Shown in pieces: positions 35,544 through 44,319 of a DNA stretch of 53,282 bases. The notes under the pieces were generated by a model. That model was not told the DNA's origin, did not search any database, and worked only from the letters and a program-made list of their open reading frames with translations. Position 1 is the stretch's first letter. Each line of letters opens with the position of its first letter. The stretch is taken from positions 1 through 53,282 of the forward strand of contig VFLI01000061.1 of assembly GCA_009885105.1 (NCBI GenBank), given 5' to 3'. The translations under genes were made by a program, and so were the position numbers. This stretch comes from Spirochaetia bacterium (GTDB lineage Bacteria > Spirochaetota > Leptospiria > Leptospirales > Leptonemataceae).

Positions 35544-37718
35544 TTGGACTCTAACACACAGAGGCAGGAAATTCTGGCCGACTACATCGCGGATATGCGC
35601 GAGCTTCTCGACACAACAGAAAGGCTGTTGATGAACGCAGAGCAGCACTTTGCCGGAGCCGGCATCGGCAAAGATCTGCTGAATGAAATATTCCGATCCT
35701 TCCATACGATTAAAGGAACTTCCGGCTTTTTAGAACTGACGACGATAGTCCGGGTTGCCCATCAGGCGGAGGCTCTGCTTGATCATGCGCGGTCAGGTGT
35801 GTTGAAGTTTGAAAGAGAAATGGGAGATGAATTGATGGCGGTCTGTGATATGATCCGCCGTCTGATCGATGTGGTTGAGGAAACGGGCAGTGATAAGGGA
35901 CATGAAGATGCGGCGGACAGCATTGTCGCAAAACTTAAAGGCCTGCTGCCGGAAAATTTAGCGCCTGCTCCGGAAAAGAATCAGAAATGGGGGCTCTTTG
36001 AGCCGCTGCCTCCGCCGCCCGTGGTGTCGTCGATAACATCCGAGATGCTTTCGCATTTCAAGACATCGGCCGGAGAGAGAATTCAGAATGTTCTGATAGA
36101 ACTCAAAAATTGGCCCGAAAATCCAGATGGTGCGGCTGAAACGAGCCTGAATATTCTGACAGGTCTTGCCGAGAACTGCGCTCTTCTGGAATTCCCGGCC
36201 ATGAACCGGCTTTTTACAGCCTGCTCTGCGTTGCTCGCCTCTCCCGCGGCGGCGGCCGGAGAGATAACGATTCCGGTTTCAGCAGCGCTGGAAAAAGCGC
36301 TGAGCGACCTGGAAAGCCTGCCCGGTGAGGATCGCTTCGCCGACGCAGCGGCCCAGATGGAGAAGCGAATCGCTGCTGAGCACGGCGGGGGGCATGCTGC
36401 AGTGCATGACGTAAAGCAAGATGTAACGCAAGATCCCGCGCATGACCCACACGAAGCCGCTGCGAACGCCTGGCCGGAAGAATCCGGACAGCACGCAGAA
36501 CGACAGGATATTCGAATCGCCACAAGCAAACTTGATATCATGATGAATCTGGTCGGCGAACTCGTAATAGCGGAGTCTCTTGTTACGCACCATAAGGATC
36601 TGCAGGGCATCGTCTCGGCCGATTATTTCGCAACCGCGCGTCAGCTGGAGAAAATCGTGCGTCACATGCAGGAAGTTGCTCTGTCCATGCGGATGGTGCC
36701 TCTGACGACAGTCTTTCAGCGTATGACACGACTGACCAGGGATCTGTCGAGAAAATCTGGGAAACTGGCAGTCCTGCATATAGAGGGAGAAGAGACAGAA
36801 GTCGACAAAACAATAGCAGAGCGGATCGCGGATCCTCTGGTGCACATCATGCGAAACTGCGTGGACCATGGGCTGGAAACGCCGGAAGAACGACGGGCCG
36901 CCGGCAAGGATGAGACCGGCTCGATCATGCTCAGGGCCGGCCAGTCCGGAGGCGAAGTGCATATTTCCGTACAGGATGACGGTCATGGATTGAACAGAAA
37001 GAAAATTCTTGCCCGGGCTCGGGAGAAAGGGCTCATAGACGGCAGCGGCGATGACATGCCGGATGAGGCAGTCTGGGAACTGATTTTTCTGCCGGGATTC
37101 ACAACTGCGGAAAAGGTGACTGATATTTCCGGCCGGGGAGTCGGCATGGATGTTGTGCGAAAGAATGTGGCTCTGTTGAACGGACGCGTCGATGTTCGGT
37201 CGCAGCCGTCAAAGGGCACTCAATTTGTGCTGCGCATTCCTCTGACTCTGGCAATCATTGAAGGCCTTGTCGCGCGGATCGGAAGCGTTCATTTTGCGAT
37301 ACCCACTACGGATATTTTCAAATCAATCCAGTACTCGTCTTTAAACTTTACGACGCTGGACCGCGGCGACCGGGCGGCCGAGATCAACGGACAGTTCTTT
37401 CCTGTTATTACACTGGGCGACCTGCTGAATATGCCGGGCGCTCATGAGACGATAGATGAGAAATCGATCGTTGTGCAAGTCGGGCAGGGCGCGAAATCTG
37501 TCGGCATAATCGTGGATGAACTTCTGGGGAATCAATCCATCGTGGTCAAGCCGCTCACCGGTCTTGTGAAAAACTCCCAGGGTGTGAGCGGATGCACGAT
37601 TCTCGGCGACGGTTCCGTTGCGCTGATAGTCGACGTGGGCTATCTTGTCAATATGATCAGTTACGGCACGGCTAAAAACCAGGATGTGTCCGATTCGCGC
37701 GCGCGTATCGCCATTTGA
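35544..37718 (+). CDS. cheA: chemotaxis histidine kinase CheA
   Basis: Predicted 724-residue cytoplasmic kinase that signals from receptor arrays to CheY and CheB. P1 carries the phosphorylated His54 in FRSFHTIKGTSGFL. A central region (about 160-280) may be a degenerate Hpt or spacer and no clear P2 is seen. P3 dimerisation (IATSKLDIMMNLVGELVIAE) precedes the P4 ATPase domain with HIMRNCVDHGLETPEER, VQDDGHGLNRKK and GRGVGMDVVRKN. P5 is CheW-like. The start is TTG at 35544 with GGAAGG upstream. A short acidic/His-rich linker (about 285-315) repeats Asp-Val-Lys/Thr-Gln-Asp. Confidence 0.95.
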   Translation: MDSNTQRQEILADYIADMRELLDTTERLLMNAEQHFAGAGIGKDLLNEIFRSFHTIKGTSGFLELTTIVRVAHQAEALLDHARSGVLKFEREMGDELMAVCDMIRRLIDVVEETGSDKGHEDAADSIVAKLKGLLPENLAPAPEKNQKWGLFEPLPPPPVVSSITSEMLSHFKTSAGERIQNVLIELKNWPENPDGAAETSLNILTGLAENCALLEFPAMNRLFTACSALLASPAAAAGEITIPVSAALEKALSDLESLPGEDRFADAAAQMEKRIAAEHGGGHAAVHDVKQDVTQDPAHDPHEAAANAWPEESGQHAERQDIRIATSKLDIMMNLVGELVIAESLVTHHKDLQGIVSADYFATARQLEKIVRHMQEVALSMRMVPLTTVFQRMTRLTRDLSRKSGKLAVLHIEGEETEVDKTIAERIADPLVHIMRNCVDHGLETPEERRAAGKDETGSIMLRAGQSGGEVHISVQDDGHGLNRKKILARAREKGLIDGSGDDMPDEAVWELIFLPGFTTAEKVTDISGRGVGMDVVRKNVALLNGRVDVRSQPSKGTQFVLRIPLTLAIIEGLVARIGSVHFAIPTTDIFKSIQYSSLNFTTLDRGDRAAEINGQFFPVITLGDLLNMPGAHETIDEKSIVVQVGQGAKSVGIIVDELLGNQSIVVKPLTGLVKNSQGVSGCTILGDGSVALIVDVGYLVNMISYGTAKNQDVSDSRARIAI

Positions 37719-37740
37719 ACGCTGGCCGCCTGAAGGAAAT

Positions 37741-38865
37741 ATGAAACCAACAAAAAAAGTGCGCGTTCTAATCGTTGATGACCAGCCGGTTCTTCGCGCT
37801 TTGCTGGACCGGGGGCTTTCGGAAGACCCGGAAATTCAGGTTGTTGGACGCGCCGCGGACGCATTCGCCGCGCGCGATCAGATTGTCAGGCTGGAGCCGG
37901 ACGTCATCACACTCGATGTGGAGATGCCGCGGATGAACGGCCTGGAATTCTTAAGACGGCTCATGCCGCAGTATCCCATACCCGTGATCATGGTGAGTTC
38001 GTTTACCGGCAGCGGTCAGAAAGCCACCCTGGAAGCGCTGGAGGCAGGCGCTGTTGATTTCGTCTGCAAACCGGAAGGAGGCGCCGGCGCTCTGGAAAGT
38101 ATGTTCAGTGAGCTCCGGGAAAAAGTGAAAGTGGCCGGCAGGATAGACCGCAAGAAATTGCGCTTCGGTTTGCGACGGCCAGCTGCTGCCGCGAACCGAT
38201 CTACTCAAGCGTCCCCGCTAGTTCGACGGTCAGTTGAAGTAAAAGCGCCGCCAGCAGTGCGTCAGGGCGCGATCAAAATTATCGCAATCGGCGCATCTAC
38301 AGGAGGAACGCTGGCTATCCGGGAACTTCTGTCCGATCTCTCCGCGGATATTCCGGGAATCGTCATGGTGCAGCACATGCCTGCGGGTTTCACAGCTATG
38401 TTCGCCGACAATCTCGACAAACTGACAGAATTTTCAGTAAAAGAGGCGCGCAGCGGCGACATCGTTTCTCAGGGAACGGTGCTCATCGCTCCCGGGGATT
38501 TTCACCTCGTCGTTCGCCGCGTGTCCGGCAGTTTCATCGTCGATGTAATATCGAATGAAAAAGTGTCGGGTCACCGTCCTTCCGTGGATGTTCTGTTCGA
38601 TTCTGTGGCGGAGCAGGCAGGGGCTACAGCTGTCGGCGTTCTTTTAACAGGGATGGGTTCGGACGGCGCGCGAGGACTCTTGAGGATGCGGGCGAACGGC
38701 GCAAGAACAATCGCCCAGGATGAAGAAAGCTCTGTTGTGTACGGAATGCCGAGAGTCGCTTACGAACTGGGCGCTGTAGAGTATCAAAGGACGCTGTCGG
38801 AAATTCCAGGCATGATCATGCATGTTCTGAATGAATCGCCGAAGGTTGATTCAGCGAGAATATAA
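37741..38865 (+). CDS. cheB: protein-glutamate methylesterase/glutamine deamidase CheB
   Basis: Predicted 374-residue regulator-enzyme. The receiver domain has VLIVDDQP, Asp59 in VITLDVEMPRMNG, and VCKPEGG. After a basic linker (residues about 145-190), the methylesterase domain has the catalytic Ser in GASTGGT, His in QHMPAGFT and Asp in LTGMGSDGARG. It removes receptor methyl groups when phosphorylated by CheA. GAAGGA precedes the start at 37741; an in-frame ATG at 37684 lies inside cheA and is unlikely. Confidence 0.95.
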   Translation: MKPTKKVRVLIVDDQPVLRALLDRGLSEDPEIQVVGRAADAFAARDQIVRLEPDVITLDVEMPRMNGLEFLRRLMPQYPIPVIMVSSFTGSGQKATLEALEAGAVDFVCKPEGGAGALESMFSELREKVKVAGRIDRKKLRFGLRRPAAAANRSTQASPLVRRSVEVKAPPAVRQGAIKIIAIGASTGGTLAIRELLSDLSADIPGIVMVQHMPAGFTAMFADNLDKLTEFSVKEARSGDIVSQGTVLIAPGDFHLVVRRVSGSFIVDVISNEKVSGHRPSVDVLFDSVAEQAGATAVGVLLTGMGSDGARGLLRMRANGARTIAQDEESSVVYGMPRVAYELGAVEYQRTLSEIPGMIMHVLNESPKVDSARI

Positions 38866-38915
38866 AATATATAAAACATATGGATATAAATAAAAAAAAA
38901 TAAACAATTATTGTC

Positions 38916-39287
38916 ATGGAAGATGATCCTGAATTGCAGAATCTTATTCAGGAGATGCTGGGAATGCTCAATTATTCTGTGATCCTTGCGAGCAATGGCG
39001 AAGAGACAATGGAAATAATAAAAAGTAATAATACGATGTTGAATGTAGTCGGGATGATCATGGATCTGACAGTTCGATATGGAACAGGAGGAAAACAGGC
39101 GGTAACCGAAGTGAGAAAAATCAATCCCCAGATGCCCGTTTTTGTGATCAGCGGATATTCACATCACCCTGCGATAGAGCATCCAGAAGAATATGGCTTT
39201 ACGGCAAGTCTGAGTAAGCCGTTTCAAATCGAAAGTCTGATAGCTATGCTTCAGAAGCATTTACCGGAAAAAATTCCGATGACCTGA
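38916..39287 (+). CDS. single-domain response regulator (receiver), possibly truncated at its start
   Basis: Predicted 123-residue receiver domain from the ATG at 38916: MEDDPELQNLI, phosphoacceptor Asp in MIMDLTVRYGTGG, VISGYSHHPAI, and LSKPFQIESL. It resembles receiver domains of hybrid kinases. The usual first beta strand lies upstream in the same frame (Thr-Ile-Ile-Val), so the ATG at 38916 is too late. The in-frame ATG at 38880 would give an ideal start but is cut by TAA at 38901-38903. No ribosome site precedes 38916; an ATT start at 38907 or 38910 is possible. It follows cheB at the end of the operon. Confidence 0.6.
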   Translation: MEDDPELQNLIQEMLGMLNYSVILASNGEETMEIIKSNNTMLNVVGMIMDLTVRYGTGGKQAVTEVRKINPQMPVFVISGYSHHPAIEHPEEYGFTASLSKPFQIESLIAMLQKHLPEKIPMT

Positions 39288-39353
39288 AAGGTTCGCTATA
39301 GCGCGAATCTTCGTCCTGGTCACCCATGCATTGAACTCAAATTAACACTTTAC

Positions 39354-40520
39354 TCAGCTTGAAAAAACGCAGACTTCTTCGATCTCCTCAAAACCCCGGA
39401 TCTTTTTCCCTGTGAGTTTTATTTTTTTAAATTTGCACTGCTCGTTTTTACAGAGGCAGGGAAGCGATATGCCCATAGCATTTTTGAATTCGCCGAAATT
39501 ATCCCCGTTCTGGCCGGTCTCCAGGGCGGCTTTTGTCAATTCCTGCAGACGGCTGGCAAGGTTTGCTGCCTGACCGATGATGGCATGTTCGCTGCGAATA
39601 TCTGTTCCCAGTTCTCCGATTACAACCTCGCCGCTGGCAATCCCGACGGCAAGTCTCAGCGGCTGCTGCAGTTGAGCTTTTGTGGACTCGGCAATGGCAG
39701 GAAATTCCTCCACAATTCTCTGGGCGCAATGCATGGCTTTCGCAGAATCAAAATCTGAATACAGGCCGAACACCGCCATCAGACGGTCTCCCATATGTTT
39801 GTCAATGATCCCGCCTTCTTCTATTATAATATTATGAATATTTTTATATACTTCCTGTAAAGTATCTATGACCTGGACCGGGGTCAGCTTCTCGGAAATT
39901 CGCGTAAAATCCCTTAAATCAGTAAATAGAACGCCGATTTCTTTTTTTTGAGGTCCTTTAATTTTTATTGATTTTTGCGCCGCGCTGCCGTCTGCCCCTG
40001 CCGTTTCTGAAAGCATGACAGACATCTGCGAGTTCTGCTGCATCAGACCGGTAACCATTTTGATAAGTTTTTCATTCGATTCCAGTGACCGGAATTTGGA
40101 TACAGCCTGCTTCAATGACAGTTTCAGAAGATTCTCGTCGATTGGTTTGGTCAAATATAGAAAAACTCCGGCTTCGTTGATCGCTTCCACAACAATACCG
40201 AGCTCCGCATAGCCGGTTAGAATGATTTTGATTGCCGGGTGTTTCTGTTTGTTCATTTCCTGAATCAGCTGTATGCCGGTCATGCCGGGCATCTTCTGGT
40301 CTGTAACAATGCAGATCACCTGTTCCTGTTTCAGTTTTTCGAGAGCTTCCGCGCCGCTTTCCGCTATAACAAGATCATAGTCTTCTCTCAGAAGTTCGCT
40401 CAGCACAGATAGATTTTCTTTTTCATCATCGACCAGGAGTATCCGGTCTTTCGTGCTGGCTCTGGCCGATTCGGCTTCTTTTTTTTCTTTTATTGCTGAA
40501 TTTGCTTTTTTCCAATCCAT
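39354..40520 (-). CDS. receiver-linked class III adenylate/guanylate cyclase (intact)
   Basis: Predicted 388-residue soluble regulator. The N-terminal receiver domain (residues about 25-145) has LLVDDEKEN, Asp in IVTDQKMPG, ILTGYAE and LTKPIDE. A coiled linker leads to a class III cyclase domain: metal Asp in VLFTDLRDFT, GGIIDKHMGDRLMAVFG with the second metal Asp, VGIASGEVVIGELG, and transition-state Asn and Arg in QAANLASRLQ. It makes a cyclic nucleotide, probably cAMP, under control of receiver phosphorylation. The C-terminus has a Cys cluster (LPCLCKNEQCKF). It lies 15 bases after its paralogue, and both follow the kinase array. Confidence 0.88.
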   Translation of the reverse strand: MDWKKANSAIKEKKEAESARASTKDRILLVDDEKENLSVLSELLREDYDLVIAESGAEALEKLKQEQVICIVTDQKMPGMTGIQLIQEMNKQKHPAIKIILTGYAELGIVVEAINEAGVFLYLTKPIDENLLKLSLKQAVSKFRSLESNEKLIKMVTGLMQQNSQMSVMLSETAGADGSAAQKSIKIKGPQKKEIGVLFTDLRDFTRISEKLTPVQVIDTLQEVYKNIHNIIIEEGGIIDKHMGDRLMAVFGLYSDFDSAKAMHCAQRIVEEFPAIAESTKAQLQQPLRLAVGIASGEVVIGELGTDIRSEHAIIGQAANLASRLQELTKAALETGQNGDNFGEFKNAMGISLPCLCKNEQCKFKKIKLTGKKIRGFEEIEEVCVFSS

Positions 40521-40535
40521 AGAACGCTCTTTATC

Positions 40536-41693
40536 TCAATTTGAGATTACGCTGATTTCTTTTTCAGATTCAAATCCCGCTATTTTCATTTCGTTGGAAA
40601 GCGGAACTTTACGAAAATCATCCATTCCGGAAACCAGATTGGAAAGACAGATCCCCATTGCATAATCAAAAGATCCGAAATCTTTTTGACGTGCCGCATC
40701 CTTTAAAGGAATTTTTGTCATTTCCTGCAGTTTGTACGCGAGAGTGGCAGGCCTGCCTATCACGGCCAGTTCGCTTCTGGCCGGAGTGCCGAGCACTCCC
40801 ATGACCACCTCGCCGGCAGAAAGACCGATGCCTATCTTCAAAGCCTCCACTCCAAGACTGCCGAGACTTTTTGAAACGGCAGGATAGGCCTTTACAATCT
40901 TTCTCATGCAGTCGATGCCCGCCTGTGTTCCCTGGACTCCGCTCAGGCCGAATATCGCCATGACGCCGTCCCCCATATGTTTATCAACAAAGCCGCCTGA
41001 ATCGTAGATGATCTGATGCAAAGGGCGGTATATCATTTGCAATATTTCAATCACCTTCTCAGCGGACATTGTATTGGTCAGATGAGTAAATCCACGAATA
41101 TCGATTACCATAATGGCCAGAGATACTTTTTTTGGTTTCTGAAAACTGATGGAATCGTCGCCGGATTCCTGATTGATCGCGTCCGCTCTGCTTCCCAGTC
41201 TTTTTGCCAGCTGCGCATTATCCTCAATCAAATCCTTCAGCATTCCCAGCAGACGCAGATTGACCTGCGTTATGTTGAAATGATCCACAGCCTCGCTTAA
41301 TACATGCAGCAGGTCTTCCGGGACGATTGGTTTTGTCAGATATTTGAAGATATGACCGCTGTTGATGCCTTCCACTACGCTGCTGAGTTCCGAGTATCCC
41401 GTCAAAATGATCCGGGTTGCCGGATGCTGCCTTTTTTCGACCTCCTGAAAAAACTGTACGCCGGTCATACCGGGCATTCTTTGATCAGAGACAATTACTG
41501 TGATTCCAGGCGTGTGCAGTATTTCCAGAGCCTCAGCGGCGCTGCTTGCTTTTAATATTCTATATTTTCTTGATAGTATACCTTCCAATGCGATGAGATT
41601 GGGTTCCTCATCGTCTATTAAGAGAACGATCTCTCTGGCTATGTCTGTTTTTTGCCTGTCAATAGCAGATTTTGCTTTTGAAAGATTCAGCAT
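40536..41693 (-). CDS. receiver-linked class III cyclase paralogue with altered active site
   Basis: Predicted 385-residue paralogue of the next gene, with the same layout. The receiver domain has LLIDDEEPN, Asp in IVSDQRMPG, and LTKPIVPED. The cyclase domain keeps both metal Asp residues (MVIDIRGFT; KHMGDGVMAIFG), but the transition-state block reads GRPATLAYKLQ, with Thr and Lys where Asn and Arg are expected. It may be poorly active, or act as the regulatory half of a heterodimer with the intact copy. Its start overlaps the stop of the small upstream ORF. Confidence 0.85.
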   Translation of the reverse strand: MLNLSKAKSAIDRQKTDIAREIVLLIDDEEPNLIALEGILSRKYRILKASSAAEALEILHTPGITVIVSDQRMPGMTGVQFFQEVEKRQHPATRIILTGYSELSSVVEGINSGHIFKYLTKPIVPEDLLHVLSEAVDHFNITQVNLRLLGMLKDLIEDNAQLAKRLGSRADAINQESGDDSISFQKPKKVSLAIMVIDIRGFTHLTNTMSAEKVIEILQMIYRPLHQIIYDSGGFVDKHMGDGVMAIFGLSGVQGTQAGIDCMRKIVKAYPAVSKSLGSLGVEALKIGIGLSAGEVVMGVLGTPARSELAVIGRPATLAYKLQEMTKIPLKDAARQKDFGSFDYAMGICLSNLVSGMDDFRKVPLSNEMKIAGFESEKEISVISN

Positions 41694-41935
41694 ATGACCA
41701 TACCTGTTTGTTTGCAGTTTATTTTGGAAGTATTTTTTAATATGGTTCTATACATTGAGTCGCAGAGCCCTGTTTGAATTATCAGTATCAGGATTTCAAA
41801 GCTTAACCGGTCCGATTTCCGGCCGTGATGGGTGTTATTTTGCAGGGACAGCCGGATTGCCAATGGTCCATCGTTCCATACCGCTTTAGTATGGATTTCA
41901 GGTTCTGCTCTCCGGCCATATTTTGAGATTGTCAT
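41687..41935 (-). CDS. small protein linking the kinase array to the cyclases, unknown
   Basis: An 82-codon ORF that starts in an ATGA overlap with the stop of the DISM kinase gene (41932) and ends 7 bases inside the first cyclase gene. This exact fit on both sides is the usual pattern of a translated operon member. The product is basic in its first half, then has a hydrophobic stretch ([14 protein letters not shown]). No family is recognised. It may be a remnant or a coupling ORF. If it is not real, the 238-base gap would be the place for a cyclase promoter. Confidence 0.4.
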   Translation of the reverse strand: MTISKYGRRAEPEIHTKAVWNDGPLAIRLSLQNNTHHGRKSDRLSFEILILIIQTGLCDSMYRTILKNTSKINCKQTGMVIC

Positions 41936-44319
41936 GATATCTTTTTGCTCTGGCTATGCCTGCGGAGAACCGGCAGCATCACAACAAATTCCGCTCCGCC
42001 CAGATTCCGGGCCGGCCCCAGAGTTATTGTGCCGTCATGCTCCGTTAAAATTTTGCTGCAGATTGCCAGGCCAAGACCTGTCCCCGTTCCCGGCGGTTTT
42101 GTAGTAAAAAATGGATCAAAAATTTTCTGCCGCAATTCTTCCGGCACGCCCGGCCCGCTGTCTTCTACCGCAATCTCGACCTTTTTTTCTCCCTGGTCTT
42201 CGCGGGTTCGGACTCTAATTTCGATTTTCCCTGTTTCACTTTGGTCTGCCTTCTGTTTTTCCTGAAGAGCGTCAGCGGCATTTGAGATTAAATTCATGAT
42301 GACCTGGCCGATGTGAGATCTGTGGCATGTGATTTCAGACAGGTCATCGCCGAATTTTTTTTCCACTGTAAAGTCTTTCAACTTACTGCCCAGAATCGCC
42401 GCAGATTCCTCCACCAGGGATATGACATCAACACCGTCTGTGACTTCTGTATCATGCCGTGAAATATTGCGCATCGACTGGTTGATTTCAGCAATGCGTC
42501 TGGCCCCGAGATCGACACTGTCCAGAGCGGCATAAATTTTGTCAAAGCGAAGCCTGAAGTCGGCGGCAATCTCCGCGGAATCCGGATCGCTTTCCAAAAG
42601 AGACGTAAGAAAGCCGTCGAGGTCCTTCAGATTTTTCTGAATAATATTGTGCGATCCCATTATATAATTGACCGGATTGCCGATATCATGCGCGATTCCC
42701 GAAACCAGAGCGCCGATCGAGCTCATTTTTTCCGCCTGGATCAGCTGGCGCGTGGCCGTCACCAGTTCCGTGTTGATGCTGTCTCTTTCTTTTTTCAGAC
42801 TGTCTATCTTTAAATGCATACTGGCAAATTCAACGGTCATCTGCTCGATATCCCTGGACATAAAATCAGTTTCTGTCTGCAGTTCTACCTGGGTTTTCCG
42901 CAGCTCAGAATTTTCATCGACCTTCCTTTGAAGATCGATGAACAGAGTCTCGGATCGCTGCCAGGTAAAAGAGTTGTCCCGCGCCAGAATGTAGCTCTGA
43001 CCCAGCAGGAAAAACACCAGGCCGTACTGGGCAACGAAAGGCCCAAAAATAAAACGCTGAGCCACCAGGATATCATGGATGACTGCCGCAAGGAAGATCG
43101 TGCTGAACAGGAATACAGACCAGGCCCTGTGTCGGAGCGCGGCGCTTTCCTCGCCTCGCCCCATGCAGTGGCGGACAAGCACCGCAACCAACCAGACAAT
43201 AAAATAAATCAATCCCAGCTGGATTATGGATAGGTGTGTTGTGAAAAATACAGTATCAGTAAACATTATTATGAGAGAGAAAACAATTCCCGTGATAAGA
43301 TTGGTAAAAAACCAGGCAGGCCATGCTTTTTTTTCAAATAGAAAAAATATGTACAGGCCGATGGCGCACCAGCCCAGGGGAATGGAAATGTACTCCAGTC
43401 GCTGAAGAATAGAATAATAATCGATTCCGGGGTAAAGATGCTGGAAGAAATCCGCCATAACGAAAACCCGTACGGCGATCAGCAAACAGAAAAATCCCAG
43501 GAACAGAGCGCTGCGCAATTGCCGCCGCAGACCGAACACAAAAAAATGATAGAGTCCGGCCATGCACAGAAAACCAATAGTAAATGCGTCGCTCAGAGTA
43601 TTTTTCAATTGATCCTCAACAAAAGAATCATTCAAACCGAGAGTAAATACTCCGAAATTGCTGCGGGAGTGGTGAAAATTGGAAACCTCCATTAGAATTT
43701 CCGTGGTCTGCGGACCAACCGAAATCTGCAATCCCCGGCGCATGGGCCGGGTGGATTCCCGATTGGCGGCGGGGTGTCCTGCCTGATCGCCCAGCTGAAG
43801 AAGACCATTCTCCAATTTCCACAGACGGCTGGATGTATATTGATGGCCCAGTGAATAGAGAGTCAGAGTCCTTTTTATTCCTTTAAGCTTCAAACGGTAA
43901 AGGACGGCGCCTTGTTCGGTTAAAGGATTGCCCTGGTAGTTCTTCACTGAGTCCCATCGTTTCTCTGGCTGTATGAAGAGCGCTTTTTCAGTCTGACTAA
44001 GAATACGCAGCGATTGTTCAGTAATGCGATATTGGCAGCAGAGATCGTCCGGCGGGGAAGCGCTGGATGCAACTGTCAGAGTACATCCAGTATTCATTTC
44101 CTTCCTGGGATCTGAGGGATTTTCAACCAGATTCACGCCCGGGTAAAGTTCCCAGTCACCCCGGATTTCCACCGGTCCCGCTTTTTCAAAATCCCATCCT
44201 TCGAAATCAATCTCGCCTTCCCGGGACAAAGGCGGATTTTTATTGCTACGAGGGCCGCAGGATGCAATGAGAACCATGGCAATGATTAGTAATACTGTGT
44301 AATTGTATATATACTTCAT
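41932..44319 (-). CDS. 7TMR-DISM sensor histidine kinase with lipoprotein-type signal
   Basis: Predicted 795-residue membrane kinase. The N-terminus ends at a lipobox LIASC (Cys21), unusual for a polytopic kinase. The extracytoplasmic domain has GDWELYPG and [17 protein letters not shown], like the carbohydrate-binding-type DISM domain. Seven membrane helices span about residues 240-445 (7TMR-DISM_7TM). A coiled coil leads to the H-box [13 protein letters not shown] and an ATPase domain of the ordinary type: [28 protein letters not shown]. Its start overlaps the previous stop (ATGA). It has no receiver. The downstream REC-cyclases are candidate targets. Confidence 0.9.
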   Translation of the reverse strand: MKYIYNYTVLLIIAMVLIASCGPRSNKNPPLSREGEIDFEGWDFEKAGPVEIRGDWELYPGVNLVENPSDPRKEMNTGCTLTVASSASPPDDLCCQYRITEQSLRILSQTEKALFIQPEKRWDSVKNYQGNPLTEQGAVLYRLKLKGIKRTLTLYSLGHQYTSSRLWKLENGLLQLGDQAGHPAANRESTRPMRRGLQISVGPQTTEILMEVSNFHHSRSNFGVFTLGLNDSFVEDQLKNTLSDAFTIGFLCMAGLYHFFVFGLRRQLRSALFLGFFCLLIAVRVFVMADFFQHLYPGIDYYSILQRLEYISIPLGWCAIGLYIFFLFEKKAWPAWFFTNLITGIVFSLIIMFTDTVFFTTHLSIIQLGLIYFIVWLVAVLVRHCMGRGEESAALRHRAWSVFLFSTIFLAAVIHDILVAQRFIFGPFVAQYGLVFFLLGQSYILARDNSFTWQRSETLFIDLQRKVDENSELRKTQVELQTETDFMSRDIEQMTVEFASMHLKIDSLKKERDSINTELVTATRQLIQAEKMSSIGALVSGIAHDIGNPVNYIMGSHNIIQKNLKDLDGFLTSLLESDPDSAEIAADFRLRFDKIYAALDSVDLGARRIAEINQSMRNISRHDTEVTDGVDVISLVEESAAILGSKLKDFTVEKKFGDDLSEITCHRSHIGQVIMNLISNAADALQEKQKADQSETGKIEIRVRTREDQGEKKVEIAVEDSGPGVPEELRQKIFDPFFTTKPPGTGTGLGLAICSKILTEHDGTITLGPARNLGGAEFVVMLPVLRRHSQSKKIS

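Noticed and set aside
36279..36986. 235-codon frame antisense to cheA
   Set aside because: Lies wholly within a certain cheA gene and shows no domain or start signal.
38880..38903. Seven-codon leader peptide before the receiver gene
   Set aside because: It is in the same frame as the receiver and completes its first strand, so a stop within the gene explains it better.
39288..39353. Terminator at TTCGC...GCGAA between the receiver gene and the cyclase gene
   Set aside because: The stem is only five base pairs and no T-run follows on either strand.
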